Assembly (NCBI GenBank): GCA_905147135.1
Contig: LR990060.1
Location: 13,904,001 to 13,968,000 of the forward strand
Direction of reading: 5' to 3'
DNA length: 64,000 nucleotides
Origin: Blastobasis lacticolella
Taxonomy: Eukaryota > Arthropoda > Insecta > Lepidoptera > Blastobasidae
A model generated the notes under the pieces. That model made no database searches. It had not been told where the DNA came from and saw only the letters and a program-made list of their open reading frames with translations. Positions 47,633 through 57,660 of the stretch are shown here, one piece after another. Position 1 is the first letter of the stretch; each line of letters begins with the position of its first letter. The position numbers were made by a program, and so were the translations under genes.

Positions 47633-49474
47633 ATGCCAACAATGTGTTATATTTTAATATTTTTAACAACATTCGGTGTGATAAATGCAATAATAACCGA
47701 TACAGAATTAGATTTAGAAAATCAGGACGACGGGGAATCCATCTCAAAATGCATAATTAACGTTAGTAATATAGCGAGCAATGAAACAACTATGGTTTTC
47801 CTGAAAACTATCGAGAAAAATAAATCCGTAGAAGATCCATTTATGAGCAAAATCATCAAATATTTTTCTGTCAATAACTTTCCAATGGTTATTAGAGGTG
47901 AAGTGGACTTGGAGACAGAGAAAGAAAAAAATGTGGTGATTATAAATTTCAACGATTGCCAGTCTATTACAATGTTCAACATCTCTTTGACCCGACGAAG
48001 TGTGCACTACCTCATTATACCTGACGCGTGTGACTCCATTTTGGATCCAGTAATAGAGAACCTAGACGCGAGAAAAAGAATAACTTTGCTTATGCGTTCA
48101 ACGGTAAGACACAAGTTTAAATTTCTTAAGCTTATACCGAGGAGAAAAGAATCAATTTGTAAAAATAATAACAATCTAAAAGAAACGCAAGTTATACTAT
48201 GTAATAAAGGTATTGTTGAGGAAATCAATAGAGTGTCTGCGCACATGAATTTAAAACATAAGAAATGCGAGTTTAAAGTGGGAGTAGTCCATTCTCCTCC
48301 CTACGTTGTAGTCAAAAATTATACAAATTTGAAAACGATGACCCTCATTCCTCAGCTCAATAAAGGGATCGATGTGGAGCTATTGAAAATTGCAGCAGAG
48401 AAGTATAAAATTAAATTCAGTTATTATCATATTCCAAAATCGGTTGGCAACTCTCTACAGATAGTTGAATTACTCCAGAATGGATCGTTAGATTTGTGTA
48501 TTGGTGGTTTATATAGGCTGCCAACAGACAACATATCATATTCTGGTGTTTATGGGGTCAAAAGTTTGATCTGGGTATATAATATCTCAAAACCTGAAAG
48601 ACATTGGCTACAGTTTGTCGACTGGTATTCTGTGATAACCATATTTTTTAGCATATACGTGATTTACTCTGTACTTTCAAAAAAGCTCGCTACGATTGTA
48701 GGAGAAAAATTTAATATGTTCGACATATTTTTCTATAATTTTGGCGCATGTTTCGGTTCCAAACATTATTTTAAACCAAAATCGAGCCATTTGAAACTGA
48801 TGACTGTGTTTTATCAAATGTGTTGTATTTATTTTTCACTTTACCTTAACGTTCGCTTGTGCATTTTTCTAACTACTCAAAAACCTCCAAAAACTCTTAA
48901 AACACATGATGATGTTTTATTATCTGGTCGTCCATTGTACATTGATTCCGACTTAAAGGATGTAATCAAGGATAATAACTTTATGGATTATCTTGCAAAA
49001 TCTCATCAATGTCATGATGTAAGAGATTGTGTATTGAATAAAGTTATAATGAACGAGGGCGTAACCATAATGTTCGATGGAGTGTTGCCCAAAGTACAAG
49101 TTTTTACAGCGGTTGATCATGTAGCCAGAATCTTGGCAGCAAAAGAAAAATTAATTACAATCGGTAATCAGATACTTATTAGAAGGAACAACCCACTAGC
49201 TAGAAGTATTAAAAGATTTGTATCACAACTGTATGAATGTGGTATTCCTAATAAAATGTATGCAGATACATTTGGACTTTCTACTGATAGTAAAGCTAAA
49301 GATGCAGTTAAGCGTTTATTGCAAAATGACCTACATTGTAAACAAGGTTGTCCTATAAATTTTGATGTTATATCTGGAACTTTTTATATATGGGCATCGG
49401 GATGTGCTCTGTCAAGTATAACTTTACTTGTTGAAATTATTGTGAAATATTTAAGCAATTCACTTAGTAAGTAA
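47633..49474 (+). CDS. Divergent intronless ionotropic receptor (IR), 613 residues
   Basis: A single open frame from ATG to TAA. Residues 1-19 (MPTMCYILIFLTTFGVINA) are a signal peptide. The ligand-binding S1 lobe starts near 217 (VGVVHSPPYVVV) and includes GIDVELLKIAAEKYKIKF, LDLCIGGLYRLPTD and SYSGVYG. Helix M1 is about 331-348 (WYSVITIFFSIYVIYSVL), a pore-loop region about 360-372 (DIFFYNFGACFG), M2 about 387-412, S2 about 415-570 and M3 about 578-608 (GTFYIWASGCALSSITLLVE). This is the ionotropic-glutamate-receptor fold as in insect IRs: a ligand-gated cation channel in chemosensory neurons, usually with a co-receptor such as IR25a or IR76b. The classic glutamate-binding set is not evident. 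A single long exon is typical of the fast-evolving 'divergent' IRs; which orthologue group cannot be settled here. The frame is intact. Confidence 0.9.
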   Translation: MPTMCYILIFLTTFGVINAIITDTELDLENQDDGESISKCIINVSNIASNETTMVFLKTIEKNKSVEDPFMSKIIKYFSVNNFPMVIRGEVDLETEKEKNVVIINFNDCQSITMFNISLTRRSVHYLIIPDACDSILDPVIENLDARKRITLLMRSTVRHKFKFLKLIPRRKESICKNNNNLKETQVILCNKGIVEEINRVSAHMNLKHKKCEFKVGVVHSPPYVVVKNYTNLKTMTLIPQLNKGIDVELLKIAAEKYKIKFSYYHIPKSVGNSLQIVELLQNGSLDLCIGGLYRLPTDNISYSGVYGVKSLIWVYNISKPERHWLQFVDWYSVITIFFSIYVIYSVLSKKLATIVGEKFNMFDIFFYNFGACFGSKHYFKPKSSHLKLMTVFYQMCCIYFSLYLNVRLCIFLTTQKPPKTLKTHDDVLLSGRPLYIDSDLKDVIKDNNFMDYLAKSHQCHDVRDCVLNKVIMNEGVTIMFDGVLPKVQVFTAVDHVARILAAKEKLITIGNQILIRRNNPLARSIKRFVSQLYECGIPNKMYADTFGLSTDSKAKDAVKRLLQNDLHCKQGCPINFDVISGTFYIWASGCALSSITLLVEIIVKYLSNSLSK

Positions 49475-50167
49475 GATGCACTTACTTCATGTTGACTACA
49501 ACCTCCACTATTTTGGTAATAATGTCCACGGTTTTTTTTAATACCACTAAGGTGGCAAACAAGCTTACAGGCTGCCTGATAAAAAGCAGTAATCGCAGCC
49601 TATGGACGTTTGCAATACCAGGGTTGGCATGTGGATTTGAGTTTGAGAGAGAGTTTCTTAAATATAATTTAACACTTTGTTTGTAAAAGATAACTTTGTT
49701 TACACAAAATTAATTAAAAGTTTTGCGAAAATATTTGCTTGCTTATTTTATTCCCCTTAACGCTTTATGATGGGTATTAAATGTAAAAAATAATCCCTTC
49801 CCAAGGGTATTAATACAAATCGACGACCCTCCACTGTTATCACGAAGCTACCCCTCGCCAGAGGTTGTCAATCATAGAATAGAAGAGAAAATAATTGATT
49901 TGGTACTCCGTGCACATAAACAACCAGAAATAGAACTTAATGCATATGCTATATGTGTGTGCTACATCAACACAACTATATCAGCACAGTATTGCCTAGA
50001 AGGGTACTGATTTTCAACCAAAACGAAAATTGTACAACTAATTTTCAAAAAAATAAGCTCGTGAAAGGTTTTTTTAGTGGATACCATGGATTTATTGGAT
50101 GACGTGAATGAATAATTATTATATTTTGCAAATTTATTTATTTATGATTATCGAACAAATTGTTTTT
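49475..50167. other. 3' flank of the receptor with a LINE-B3 scrap
   Basis: 49535-49625 is reverse B3 (TACCACTAAGGTGGCAAACA, CAGCCTATGGACGTTTGCAA). The rest is AT-rich and unassigned. Confidence 0.45.
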
Positions 50168-50372
50168 TTTTTATGTCATACAGTAGGCAAACAGGCAAGC
50201 GGGCCACCTGTTGGAAAGTGGTTACCACTGCCTATAGACATAAGCAACACCAAGAGTATTGCCAATGCGTTACCCACCTCTATAACACGTTGCTCTGGCA
50301 GCAAAAAGACAAATGCCGCTCCACTGCCAAAGCAATGGTTCCCCAAATCCCCACCCCATGGAGCACAATAAT
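50168..50372 (-). mobile_element. LINE-B2 3' end, reverse strand
   Basis: T-run, ATGTCATACAGTAGGCAAAC, GGGCCACCTGTTGGAAAGTG, CACCTCTATAACACGTTGCT and GGTTCCCCAAATCCCC. Confidence 0.72.
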
Positions 50373-51230
50373 GACTGAAAACTGTTGAACACATGGAATA
50401 AAGTCGACTTTACTTTCATCTCATATTTCCTTACATTTTTAGTGTTTTTGGAAAAGTCTTCCCGCGACGCAAAATCATACCCTTTTGGTAGCCGAATCAA
50501 AAACAAACCAATCAATTATTAGTTATTATTAAAATCGGATCACCCCTCCGACTAGGTTTACTTAAACTCAAATATTTGTAATCTATATAACCGATTTTAA
50601 TGAAACAAACCTAAAAACCATTTAAATTAATCTGGCTTTCAAATACCTAAAACCGCATCCCAATCGGTCCATCCATTCGGGAGCTACGACGCCACAGACA
50701 AAGCCACAGATTTATAAAAAACATTTATAACACCCCTTTTTATTGTCGGGTGTTAAAAATAACCCAAGTTGACAACCGCTGCCCTCATAAAAGTCATATT
50801 ATTCAATAAAATATCGAGATATCTGGCGCGTGGCTTTTGATACCAGTAATGCGCACATTTGCGGGTCATTTGGGCGTATCACACTGTGTGGTGTGGGGAC
50901 GGTCTTAAATAAATTAGGGGAGGATTTGTTTGTTATTACACTTGACGACGGGGAGGCTGGAGAAGTAACTCTACAAAGAAAGAAAGATGAGAGAACGGCC
51001 GACTAAAATGACGGTAAAAAGAATACGAAAAATTTAGTTTGGTTGAACAGGTACATGTTTTTTGTAACAAATATAAAGCTTTGTGCTTTATGAAAAAAAT
51101 GCAAACGAATACTCTCTAAATTCATGAGAGAAGCAAAGAAATGGGCGTCCATTTATATGTGTGCGTGCTTTGACAATGTCACTATTACGATACAAAATAA
51201 AAAAAAATGGTGGCGGATTGTTAGCTTCAT
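50373..51230. other. Family L piece and unassigned sequence
   Basis: 50560-50765 is family L (ATAACCGATTTTAATGAAAC, ATCTGGCTTTCAAATACC, CCATTCGGGAGCTACGACGC, ending CACCCCTTTTTATTGTCGGG). 50766-51230 is not recognised. Confidence 0.45.
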
Positions 51231-51470
51231 TTTTTTTTATGTCATGCAGTAGGCAAACAGGCAAGCGGGCCACCTGCTGAAAAGTGGTCACCACTGCCTA
51301 TAGACATTAGCAACACCAAGAGTATCGCCAATGCGTTGCCCACGTTGCTTTGGCAGCAAAAAGACAAATGCCCCTCCACAGCCAAAGCCTCGGTTCCCCA
51401 AATCCCCACCCCATGGAGCACTAGAAACCTTACTCACCGGCAGAAACACAACACTATTTAAAAGAGTATT
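51231..51470 (-). mobile_element. LINE-B2 3' end, reverse strand
   Basis: T-run, GTCATGCAGTAGGCAAACAG, GTGGTCACCACTGCCTATAG, then TTGCTTTGGCAGCAAAAAGA. It lacks the CTCTATAACACG stretch present in the other B2 copies. Confidence 0.7.
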
Positions 51471-51633
51471 GTTTAGCTGCGGTATTCTGTAAGGTACTGT
51501 ACTTCCCCAGTCGGGCGGCTCCAATTCGAACGGGATACCCCGCTATGCCCTACCTCTCTTTTTATGTTATGGCTTCCGCTATACTGTAGCGATTTTGCCA
51601 AAGACTGTAAATAAAGTGACACCAACACGTCAT

Positions 51634-52296
51634 AATAGTAGTTTATGCAACTGTCATATAAAAGGGGGTAATAAAACATGAGTGTCTGTTTATCATACGA
51701 GGCGTAGCCGAGTATGATAATAGTTTGACACGAGTGTTTTAATACCTAATTATATGCAGTTGCATACACTACTTTATCTACACTCATATTTTTATGTTAA
51801 AATATCGTACCTATAATTTTCTCAATTTAGCTGGAAGTAAGCTGCGAGTCAGTTCTGTTGTATCTACGCGTCGAGGATATCAAGCGGCGGGAAATTCACT
51901 TAACTATTGTCAAATTTATCTATTTATTTCCTTAAAATAAGGAAAAACATTCACAAACACAAATTACAACAATTACAATAAATATTCTGTTTAGCGGGAA
52001 AATAATTACACAGAATATAAACAGGAAAATTTAAATTTTGAATTTGAATTTGTTAAAGACATCTAAGTATTCAGCCTACATTACGCCGTGTCCCGGCGCC
52101 CGACAATAAATTAAAAAATATAAGTGTTGCATAATGATTAAAAAGTTATTTTACGATACAGCTGTAATGAAAATAGTATGGGAAATGCTGTATCGAAAAG
52201 TAATTTTTTAAAATTTCATAGTCTGGCGTGAAAAATGTCTACCCTTAAACGCCTGTTTTCGAATATGTAATTGGAACATTATGCTATGAGTGTAGA
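51634..52296 (+). mobile_element. Fold-back element FB, copy 3, longest palindrome
   Basis: Bases 51637-51773 form a 137 bp palindrome centred at 51705 with innermost arms TATCATAC (51691-51698) and GTATGATA (51712-51719), nested in AAAACATGAGTGTC / GACACGAGTGTTTT and AGTAGTTTATGCAACTG / CAGTTGCATACACTACT. The body matches copies 1 and 2. Terminal TGAGTGTAGATAAAA. Confidence 0.82.
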
Positions 52297-53059
52297 TAAA
52301 ATATATAAAGAGATGGCCATTGAAATGAAAAACTAAAATAAAACAACACAGCATTATAACACACCCCCCAATAATAAAGATCACTTCTCTTTAGTGTTGA
52401 ATGTTTTGAGAGTGGTAGTATTCTTTTCAAGACCGTAGAGAGATAAAATTATCAAGTAATTTTTTGTCTGTGACAGTACAGGTTCTATGGTTGGTTACAA
52501 ATCTAACCAGAATATTGATTCAACCGGAATTAGAATACACTATTATGTCATACTCATACATAACTTAAAGTCCACGAATACTATCTAATCTAGAAAAATA
52601 TAGAACGAAGGTGCATCCATCCAAATGAGGACTAATCTGATATGGCTCACATAGGTATCCATATCTTATCCTTGGAGCCGGAACACAAAAACAAGCATTA
52701 TTGCTTGGTAGCAGAAAAATATAATACCATGATTATTTCATAATTATACATTTTAAACCTGAAGAGGCAACAAATAATACAAAGAGAAAATGCATTTGTT
52801 TGAAAAATTAGAACGAACTAAAACAAAACAAATTGGTCCAAGGCACAGCTATGATAGCTAGTGGAACCAGCTGCCGCTGTTATTCTGACATAGCCGTGTG
52901 TCATCCTAGACAAACCCCATAGTAACTAGGCCATGATGACAATAGTATATATACACTTAAAATTTAAACAAGAATCAACAAATTTAACAAAATATCAAAA
53001 ATATAAAGAAAATACATTAATAATAATTGCCAATTAATGCTGCCTTTGGCAGTTATTTG
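52297..53059. other. Unassigned
   Basis: AT-rich, nothing recognised. Confidence 0.35.
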
Positions 53060-53313
53060 GCAATTATTTTGGCAATAACCTCCCCTTTCGTGAGAGAGGC
53101 CCTAAGTCCTGCAGTGGACTGTTACGGGATGTGATGATGAATGCTGCCTTTGGACTATGACATGGGATCATTCAAGAGGTATATTAGAGGTCTCCTTAGA
53201 GGCGGGCAACGCATTGGTAGCGCCTCAGATGTTACTGATGTCCATAGGCGGCGGTGACCACTATCCATCAGGTGGCCCGCATGCCTAGTTGTCTGCCGTA
53301 TTATATAAAAATA
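53060..53313 (+). mobile_element. Family C 3' fragment followed by LINE-B1 3' end
   Basis: 53060-53142: GGCAATAACCTCCCCTTTCG, AGTCCTGCAGTGGACTGTTA and TGATGATGA. 53149-53313: GCCTTTGGACTATGACATGG, GAGGCGGGCAACGCATTGGT and GATGTCCATAGGCGGCGGTG. Confidence 0.68.
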
Positions 53314-53756
53314 TTAAGTCTTAATGGTAAAATGGGAGAGATGCCTTTGCCATGAGGGACACCGAAGGCTCTTCAAAAAATTTATAATGAATCGCTTTTT
53401 CCTTCCTGACGAAGATAAAATCATTTGAGCCTCACGAAAGTCTTAGTCCAAGAAATCTTAACATTTTCACACCGATTAGGTTTAATTAAGAACTGTGAAG
53501 ACTCGGTTATTAGGAAAAAGATTAAAAACTGCCCTTTCAAAGTGATGAGGGAGACCGTCAGCTTTCCATCTCTTTCTACCCCTAAGGTAACTGTAGCAGG
53601 CGTGTGCTGAACAGATAAGAAATGGGGTGACGCTCTATTGGGAAGGGTGCCTTTTTGCTCTCGACACCTACCTATTATACCAGTTTGTTTAAAAAAGTAT
53701 CAAATATTTTTGGTAGATATTTTTCACTTCTTCTTTCGTTATCGAAGAATCATATA
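53314..53756. other. Unassigned
   Basis: A short ORF at 53425-53610 has no family motif; probably chance. Confidence 0.35.
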
Positions 53757-54055
53757 AAATAAAAATCATTTTGGTTATGCTTTTGCGCACAAGGGATTGG
53801 TGGAGGATTTGGCCGATCAAGCGATTTTACAGATTTGGCAGATCAGGAATTACAGTAGTGCTACTGTTATTTGACCTTCGTGACCAAAGAGATTGGAATG
53901 TTAGCGACCTTCATGGCAAGAAGGTCGCTAACATTCCAATCTCTTTGTTTGTGACCAGGTTAACAGGGACTGATTAGATTTTATCATACACATTCAGTCG
54001 CCTGAACGTGCAGGTTTCATCACGATGTTTTCCCTCATCGTTAGAGCATCGGTTA
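53757..54055 (-). repeat. Family D repeat carrying a perfect 27 bp hairpin
   Basis: Family D phrases lie on both sides (AGATTTGGCAGATCAGGAAT; CCCTCATCGTTAGAGCATCG). In the middle, 53885-53911 and 53921-53947 are perfect inverted repeats of 27 bp around a 9-base loop, absent from other D copies. Confidence 0.7.
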
Positions 54056-54070
54056 GTCAAGAAACGTATA

Positions 54071-54283
54071 ATCTGTTCAAACTGACTTGTCTTATTTGGT
54101 TAAGGAAATTGTGTATTTAAATGGATAATGTGCAGCAGTATTCGTTGAAATTCACATTGTATGTGTTTCTTATATAATGCTCGACATCTATACACAATGT
54201 ACCTACGTAGCGTGATTGATACGGCAAGTCGTGATTTTGGGCATTGTTTGTTCACCAAATAAGACAAGTCAGTTTAAACAGAT
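54071..54283 (+). mobile_element. MITE2, intact copy, 213 bp
   Basis: ATCTGTTCAAACTGACTTGT at the left and CAAGTCAGTTTAAACAGAT at the right; the inside matches 42428-42629. Confidence 0.82.
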
Positions 54284-54439
54284 CATAGCTCAGATTGTTC
54301 CCTAAATATTAGGCCACCACGTTCTTGAATTGTACATGCTCAATCTGCATTCGGAAGCTCGCTGACGGCTTGGTCACGTGCTGCGTAAGCCCTCTGGGGC
54401 TATATAATATGTGGCATTTGTCTATTTAGGCATCAAATC

Positions 54440-54615
54440 TTTTTTTTAAATTAGCCTGTCATTTGACCGCTATCTCACCCGGTGGTAACTGACGATGCGG
54501 CCGATGATGGAGCATGCCTGTCTAGGAACAGCCTATTCACTCTAGCCTTGAAGGCGTCTAGATTATAATGATCAGGGAACACACTCGCAGGCAACACGTT
54601 CCATTCCCTATGCGC
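54440..54615 (-). mobile_element. Family F LINE 3' end
   Basis: CATTTGACCGCTATCTCACC, GAGCATGCCTGTCTAGGAAC and TGATCAGGGAACACACTCGC. Confidence 0.6.
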
Positions 54616-54625
54616 TGATTACATT

Positions 54626-54828
54626 TAACTAAATTTAGAAACAAGCAGCGAGACAGCAAATCAAAGTGAAATGTATTTTCATAAAATAAGGTCCATTTCT
54701 GTATCACTTATATTATGTTACGTTTCGCTCCGCTTTTCAAAATCGGTGATACAAAAATTGACCTTATTCTATGAGCAATACATTTCACTTAGATTTGCTG
54801 TCACGCTTTTTGCTTTTGAATTTAGTTA
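54626..54828. mobile_element. MITE5, long-armed fold-back, 203 bp
   Basis: Two arms of about 82 bp (54626-54707 and 54746-54828) around a 38 bp loop. Outer ends TAACTAAATTTAGAAAC and GAATTTAGTTA; inner parts GACAGCAAATC / GATTTGCTGTC, GTGAAATGTATT / AATACATTTCAC and GTATCAC / GTGATAC. It could form one large hairpin. Confidence 0.8.
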
Positions 54829-55184
54829 CTAGTCGTACGGATTATAAACTTGCCGGTATGAGGTAAATGTTCCCGAGGACGGCATAAGAAGCGATTGATA
54901 GACGAGTCGGATGCGAGAGCCAAGGGCTTATAATGCGAGGACGCCGACGATCGCTTGAAGTGGACTCTAGCAATGGTCAGGATGAACGGTAAGAGGACGA
55001 TGATTTATCGAAGAAAATAGGTAAGTACATATCTATAGTCCATTAGGCTTGATTTGGCGTTCTAATGGCGGCATTGACCCTGATAGCTGGAAGATCAACG
55101 ACATTAGGACGAAGCGTTCGCCCGGATCGCGTATCACGATTGCAGAAAGGGGCCGGCGGAATAAAATCGTGCAACTGCAACTGG
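54829..55184. other. Unassigned
   Basis: A GC-richer patch at 54930-54990 and 55085-55160; nothing recognised. Confidence 0.35.
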
Positions 55185-55325
55185 TTGTGCCTTGACCATG
55201 GTCCAGGATTTGGCAGATCAGCTAATTACAGTGGAGCGACTGCCATCTCACCTCCGTGACCCTGCTACCAGGGGAACCTGACCGGATTGGATCATGGTTA
55301 CACATTCAGTTGCCTGAATGATTAT
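55185..55325 (-). repeat. Family D repeat, partial
   Basis: GTGCCTTGACCATGGTCCAG, GCGACTGCCATCTCACCTCC and GGATTGGATCATGGTTACAC. Confidence 0.65.
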
Positions 55326-56199
55326 TATTATAAACTAGTACAATTACCTTACCGGCTTACTATTTGTCCACGTAAGAATTGAACCATGCTCCTCGCATTG
55401 CAGAGCCGCACAACAATAACCTTTAGTCACCTGAGGTTATCCTTGTTATTCAATCCACAACAAGATTATTTAACAAGAACAAAATGTCAATAATGAACTG
55501 TAAGTCGTAGTAATGAGGTAGTTTTTACTACAACAGCGTTCCGCTTCGCGACATATCGCGCTGGAGGCTATCTTTAGAATGTAAAGCTGTGTATGGACTG
55601 GTATTGTTTGCTTTGGCAATTTTTTTTTTTTTATGTTTTATAGGTACCAAACAGCGAGTATCATACATTTATTAATCGAGAAACATTTTCCGCAGCAAAA
55701 AGTTAAAAATAATTTTGTTAATTTACCAATAATTTTAAAATGGCGCTTTGGAGAAGTACATATTTAGTAGCCGGCTGAAAGTTACAGATAAAGGTGAATG
55801 GCAAAAACGGTATTGAAGTTTGAATGTTGTATAGTAGTAAGTAATTTTTCAACAAGTAATTAATTTCATGAAGTATATGAACTTACATCGTCTAGCGCCA
55901 ACAGTAGAATAATAAAGAGATGAGCGCCAAGAGTTTTCTTTTCCCATTAACACATAATTAGAAGTATGGGACCAAAAATCTATGGGAATGTCCCGTAGAT
56001 TTTTGGTTGAATTGATATGTACGGGGAACAATAGAGAATAACAAAAAACTCACAAGACATCCTGCTGCCTATTTTTTTATCATACCCGTTCACAACATGG
56101 TCGCAAATAATAATAACTCACACCAGCGTCACTGTGAACGCCACCTGTGACGCATAACAAGCCGGCCGGCATTTTGGTAAACATGCAGACAGTGTGTTC
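55326..56199. other. Unassigned, one hairpin
   Basis: 55971-56007 is a hairpin: ACCAAAAATCTATGGG and CCCGTAGATTTTTGGT (15 of 16 paired). Nothing else recognised. Confidence 0.4.
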
Positions 56200-56275
56200 T
56201 CAGTTCTAGTAACAACCGTACGTTTTTTACAGTTATCTCTGCAATATTCTGGATTTGCCGTACCTAGAATTATTG
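56200..56275 (+). other. Possible JHEH 5' UTR exon and initiator
   Basis: TTCTCAGTT at about 56197-56205 fits an arthropod initiator (TCAGT). About 75 bases later is a donor-like TTG|GTAAGA (56276), and an acceptor-like CTATTTTTAG ends at 57450, six bases before the JHEH ATG. This would give a non-coding first exon. Pure inference; the nearest alternative is an unspliced leader just upstream of 57457. Confidence 0.22.
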
Positions 56276-57456
56276 GTAAGACATCATAATTCAACTGATA
56301 CATAGTTGTACCGAAATAGTTGTGCATTCCATGTTTATCGTCACGTTTCACAAGTCGATGTTTATCAATGGCCCATTTTTGTTTGTTCATTCCATTCGTA
56401 ATTGACATACCGTGACATGCATGAATCCGGAATGATTGCTGCTGCAAGTAATTTTTTTATCATATTCCATAAATAATATGGACTTTAGGTTTTTTTATAC
56501 CACTAAGGTGGCGAACAAGCTTATGGTCTGCCGTGAGCAGTTAGTATGGTATGGTGGTTAGTTGCTATGGTAGTAGATAGGTGCTTAGTATAGTAATCAC
56601 ACATTTTTAGTAAGAAGCTTTATCCCACAGGTTTGAGTACATAGTTACTGATTGGTACCGATTATTTCTGGAAAATATTATTAAATGAAAAAAAAAACTT
56701 TATTTTTTCGCATTTTCTTCTTCAAATTGTCTTTCAAAGTAATACAAGCTTGACTTGTCATAGCTATTTATCAATTCTTTGAAAGATAGTTCAGATCGTT
56801 GAGTAATGAAATCCGCAAACCAACACAACTTTCAAAATTAGAAATTAGAGTATTAACCTCATATTTATTACAACGGGTAACTATTTGATGATTTCTTTCG
56901 CCGTAAAACTCTATTTTCTGCCACACAGGATTTCCTTACAATCTTTAAATATCTAAAGATATAATGTGTTTTTGAGCTTCCTAATGAGGTCAATACCAAT
57001 GAACTCATTTTCCAGACAGAACACCAACCTCAATTTTTCTCATTGCTATATAACGATCGTGTCACATTTTTTTATTGTTACGTAATAACTTTCGTAATCT
57101 TTCCCTGCATATATTTGTACTTAAATCGTCACACATCTTTTTATACTGTTTATAATAATAATAAATAAAAATAAAAATCGTTTATTACATCTATCTCACA
57201 CATGACACAGTACATTAGGTCATAATACAGCTTACAAGAAACTTCGTTACCTGTGCCATAAGGAGATGTGCAACGGTGCTGAGGTTTATCAGAAGTCGAA
57301 TGAATCGATTAAGACTTTAGTGGTTCTTAACTGCATATAAATTGACACACATTATTTCATTATATTTATCAGACGTTGGTTAAATCGATTACTTCGTGGA
57401 TAAAAGTTAATTTTTTAAATTCATGATGATGATGATCCGACTATTTTTAGGAAATA
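56276..57456. other. Flank or first intron of JHEH
   Basis: A LINE-B3 reverse scrap at 56492-56545 (ACCACTAAGGTGGCGAACAA) and a LINE-like reverse end at 57148-57260 ((AAT)n, TCGTTTATTACATCTATC). The rest is AT-rich. (GAT)n at 57424-57436. Confidence 0.4.
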
Positions 57457-57660
57457 ATGGGAGCAAAGGGGATTCTGGCTCTAATAGCCTTGGTAGCGGC
57501 TGGAGCCGTCTGGTGGTCCTGCAAATGCTGCCACGAGAGCCCCAAGCTGACCAAGGAAGCGCTGGAACACCTCAGACCGAACGAATGGTGGGGATTGAAT
57601 GAGCTAAAGGGACGACAGGACACAAGCATCAGGCCGTTCCAGATTAAGTTCAGTGAAGAG
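57457..57660 (+). CDS. JHEH: JHEH exon 1
   Basis: ATG in the context AATAATGG; 68 codons, donor GTATGA at 57661, phase 0. Holds the membrane anchor and LRPNEWWG, the conserved stretch after it. Confidence 0.93.

Noticed and set aside
56118..56447. 109-codon reverse ORF, Cys-containing
   Set aside because: No family motif, no signal peptide and no second exon; it lies opposite the putative JHEH leader. Treated as chance.
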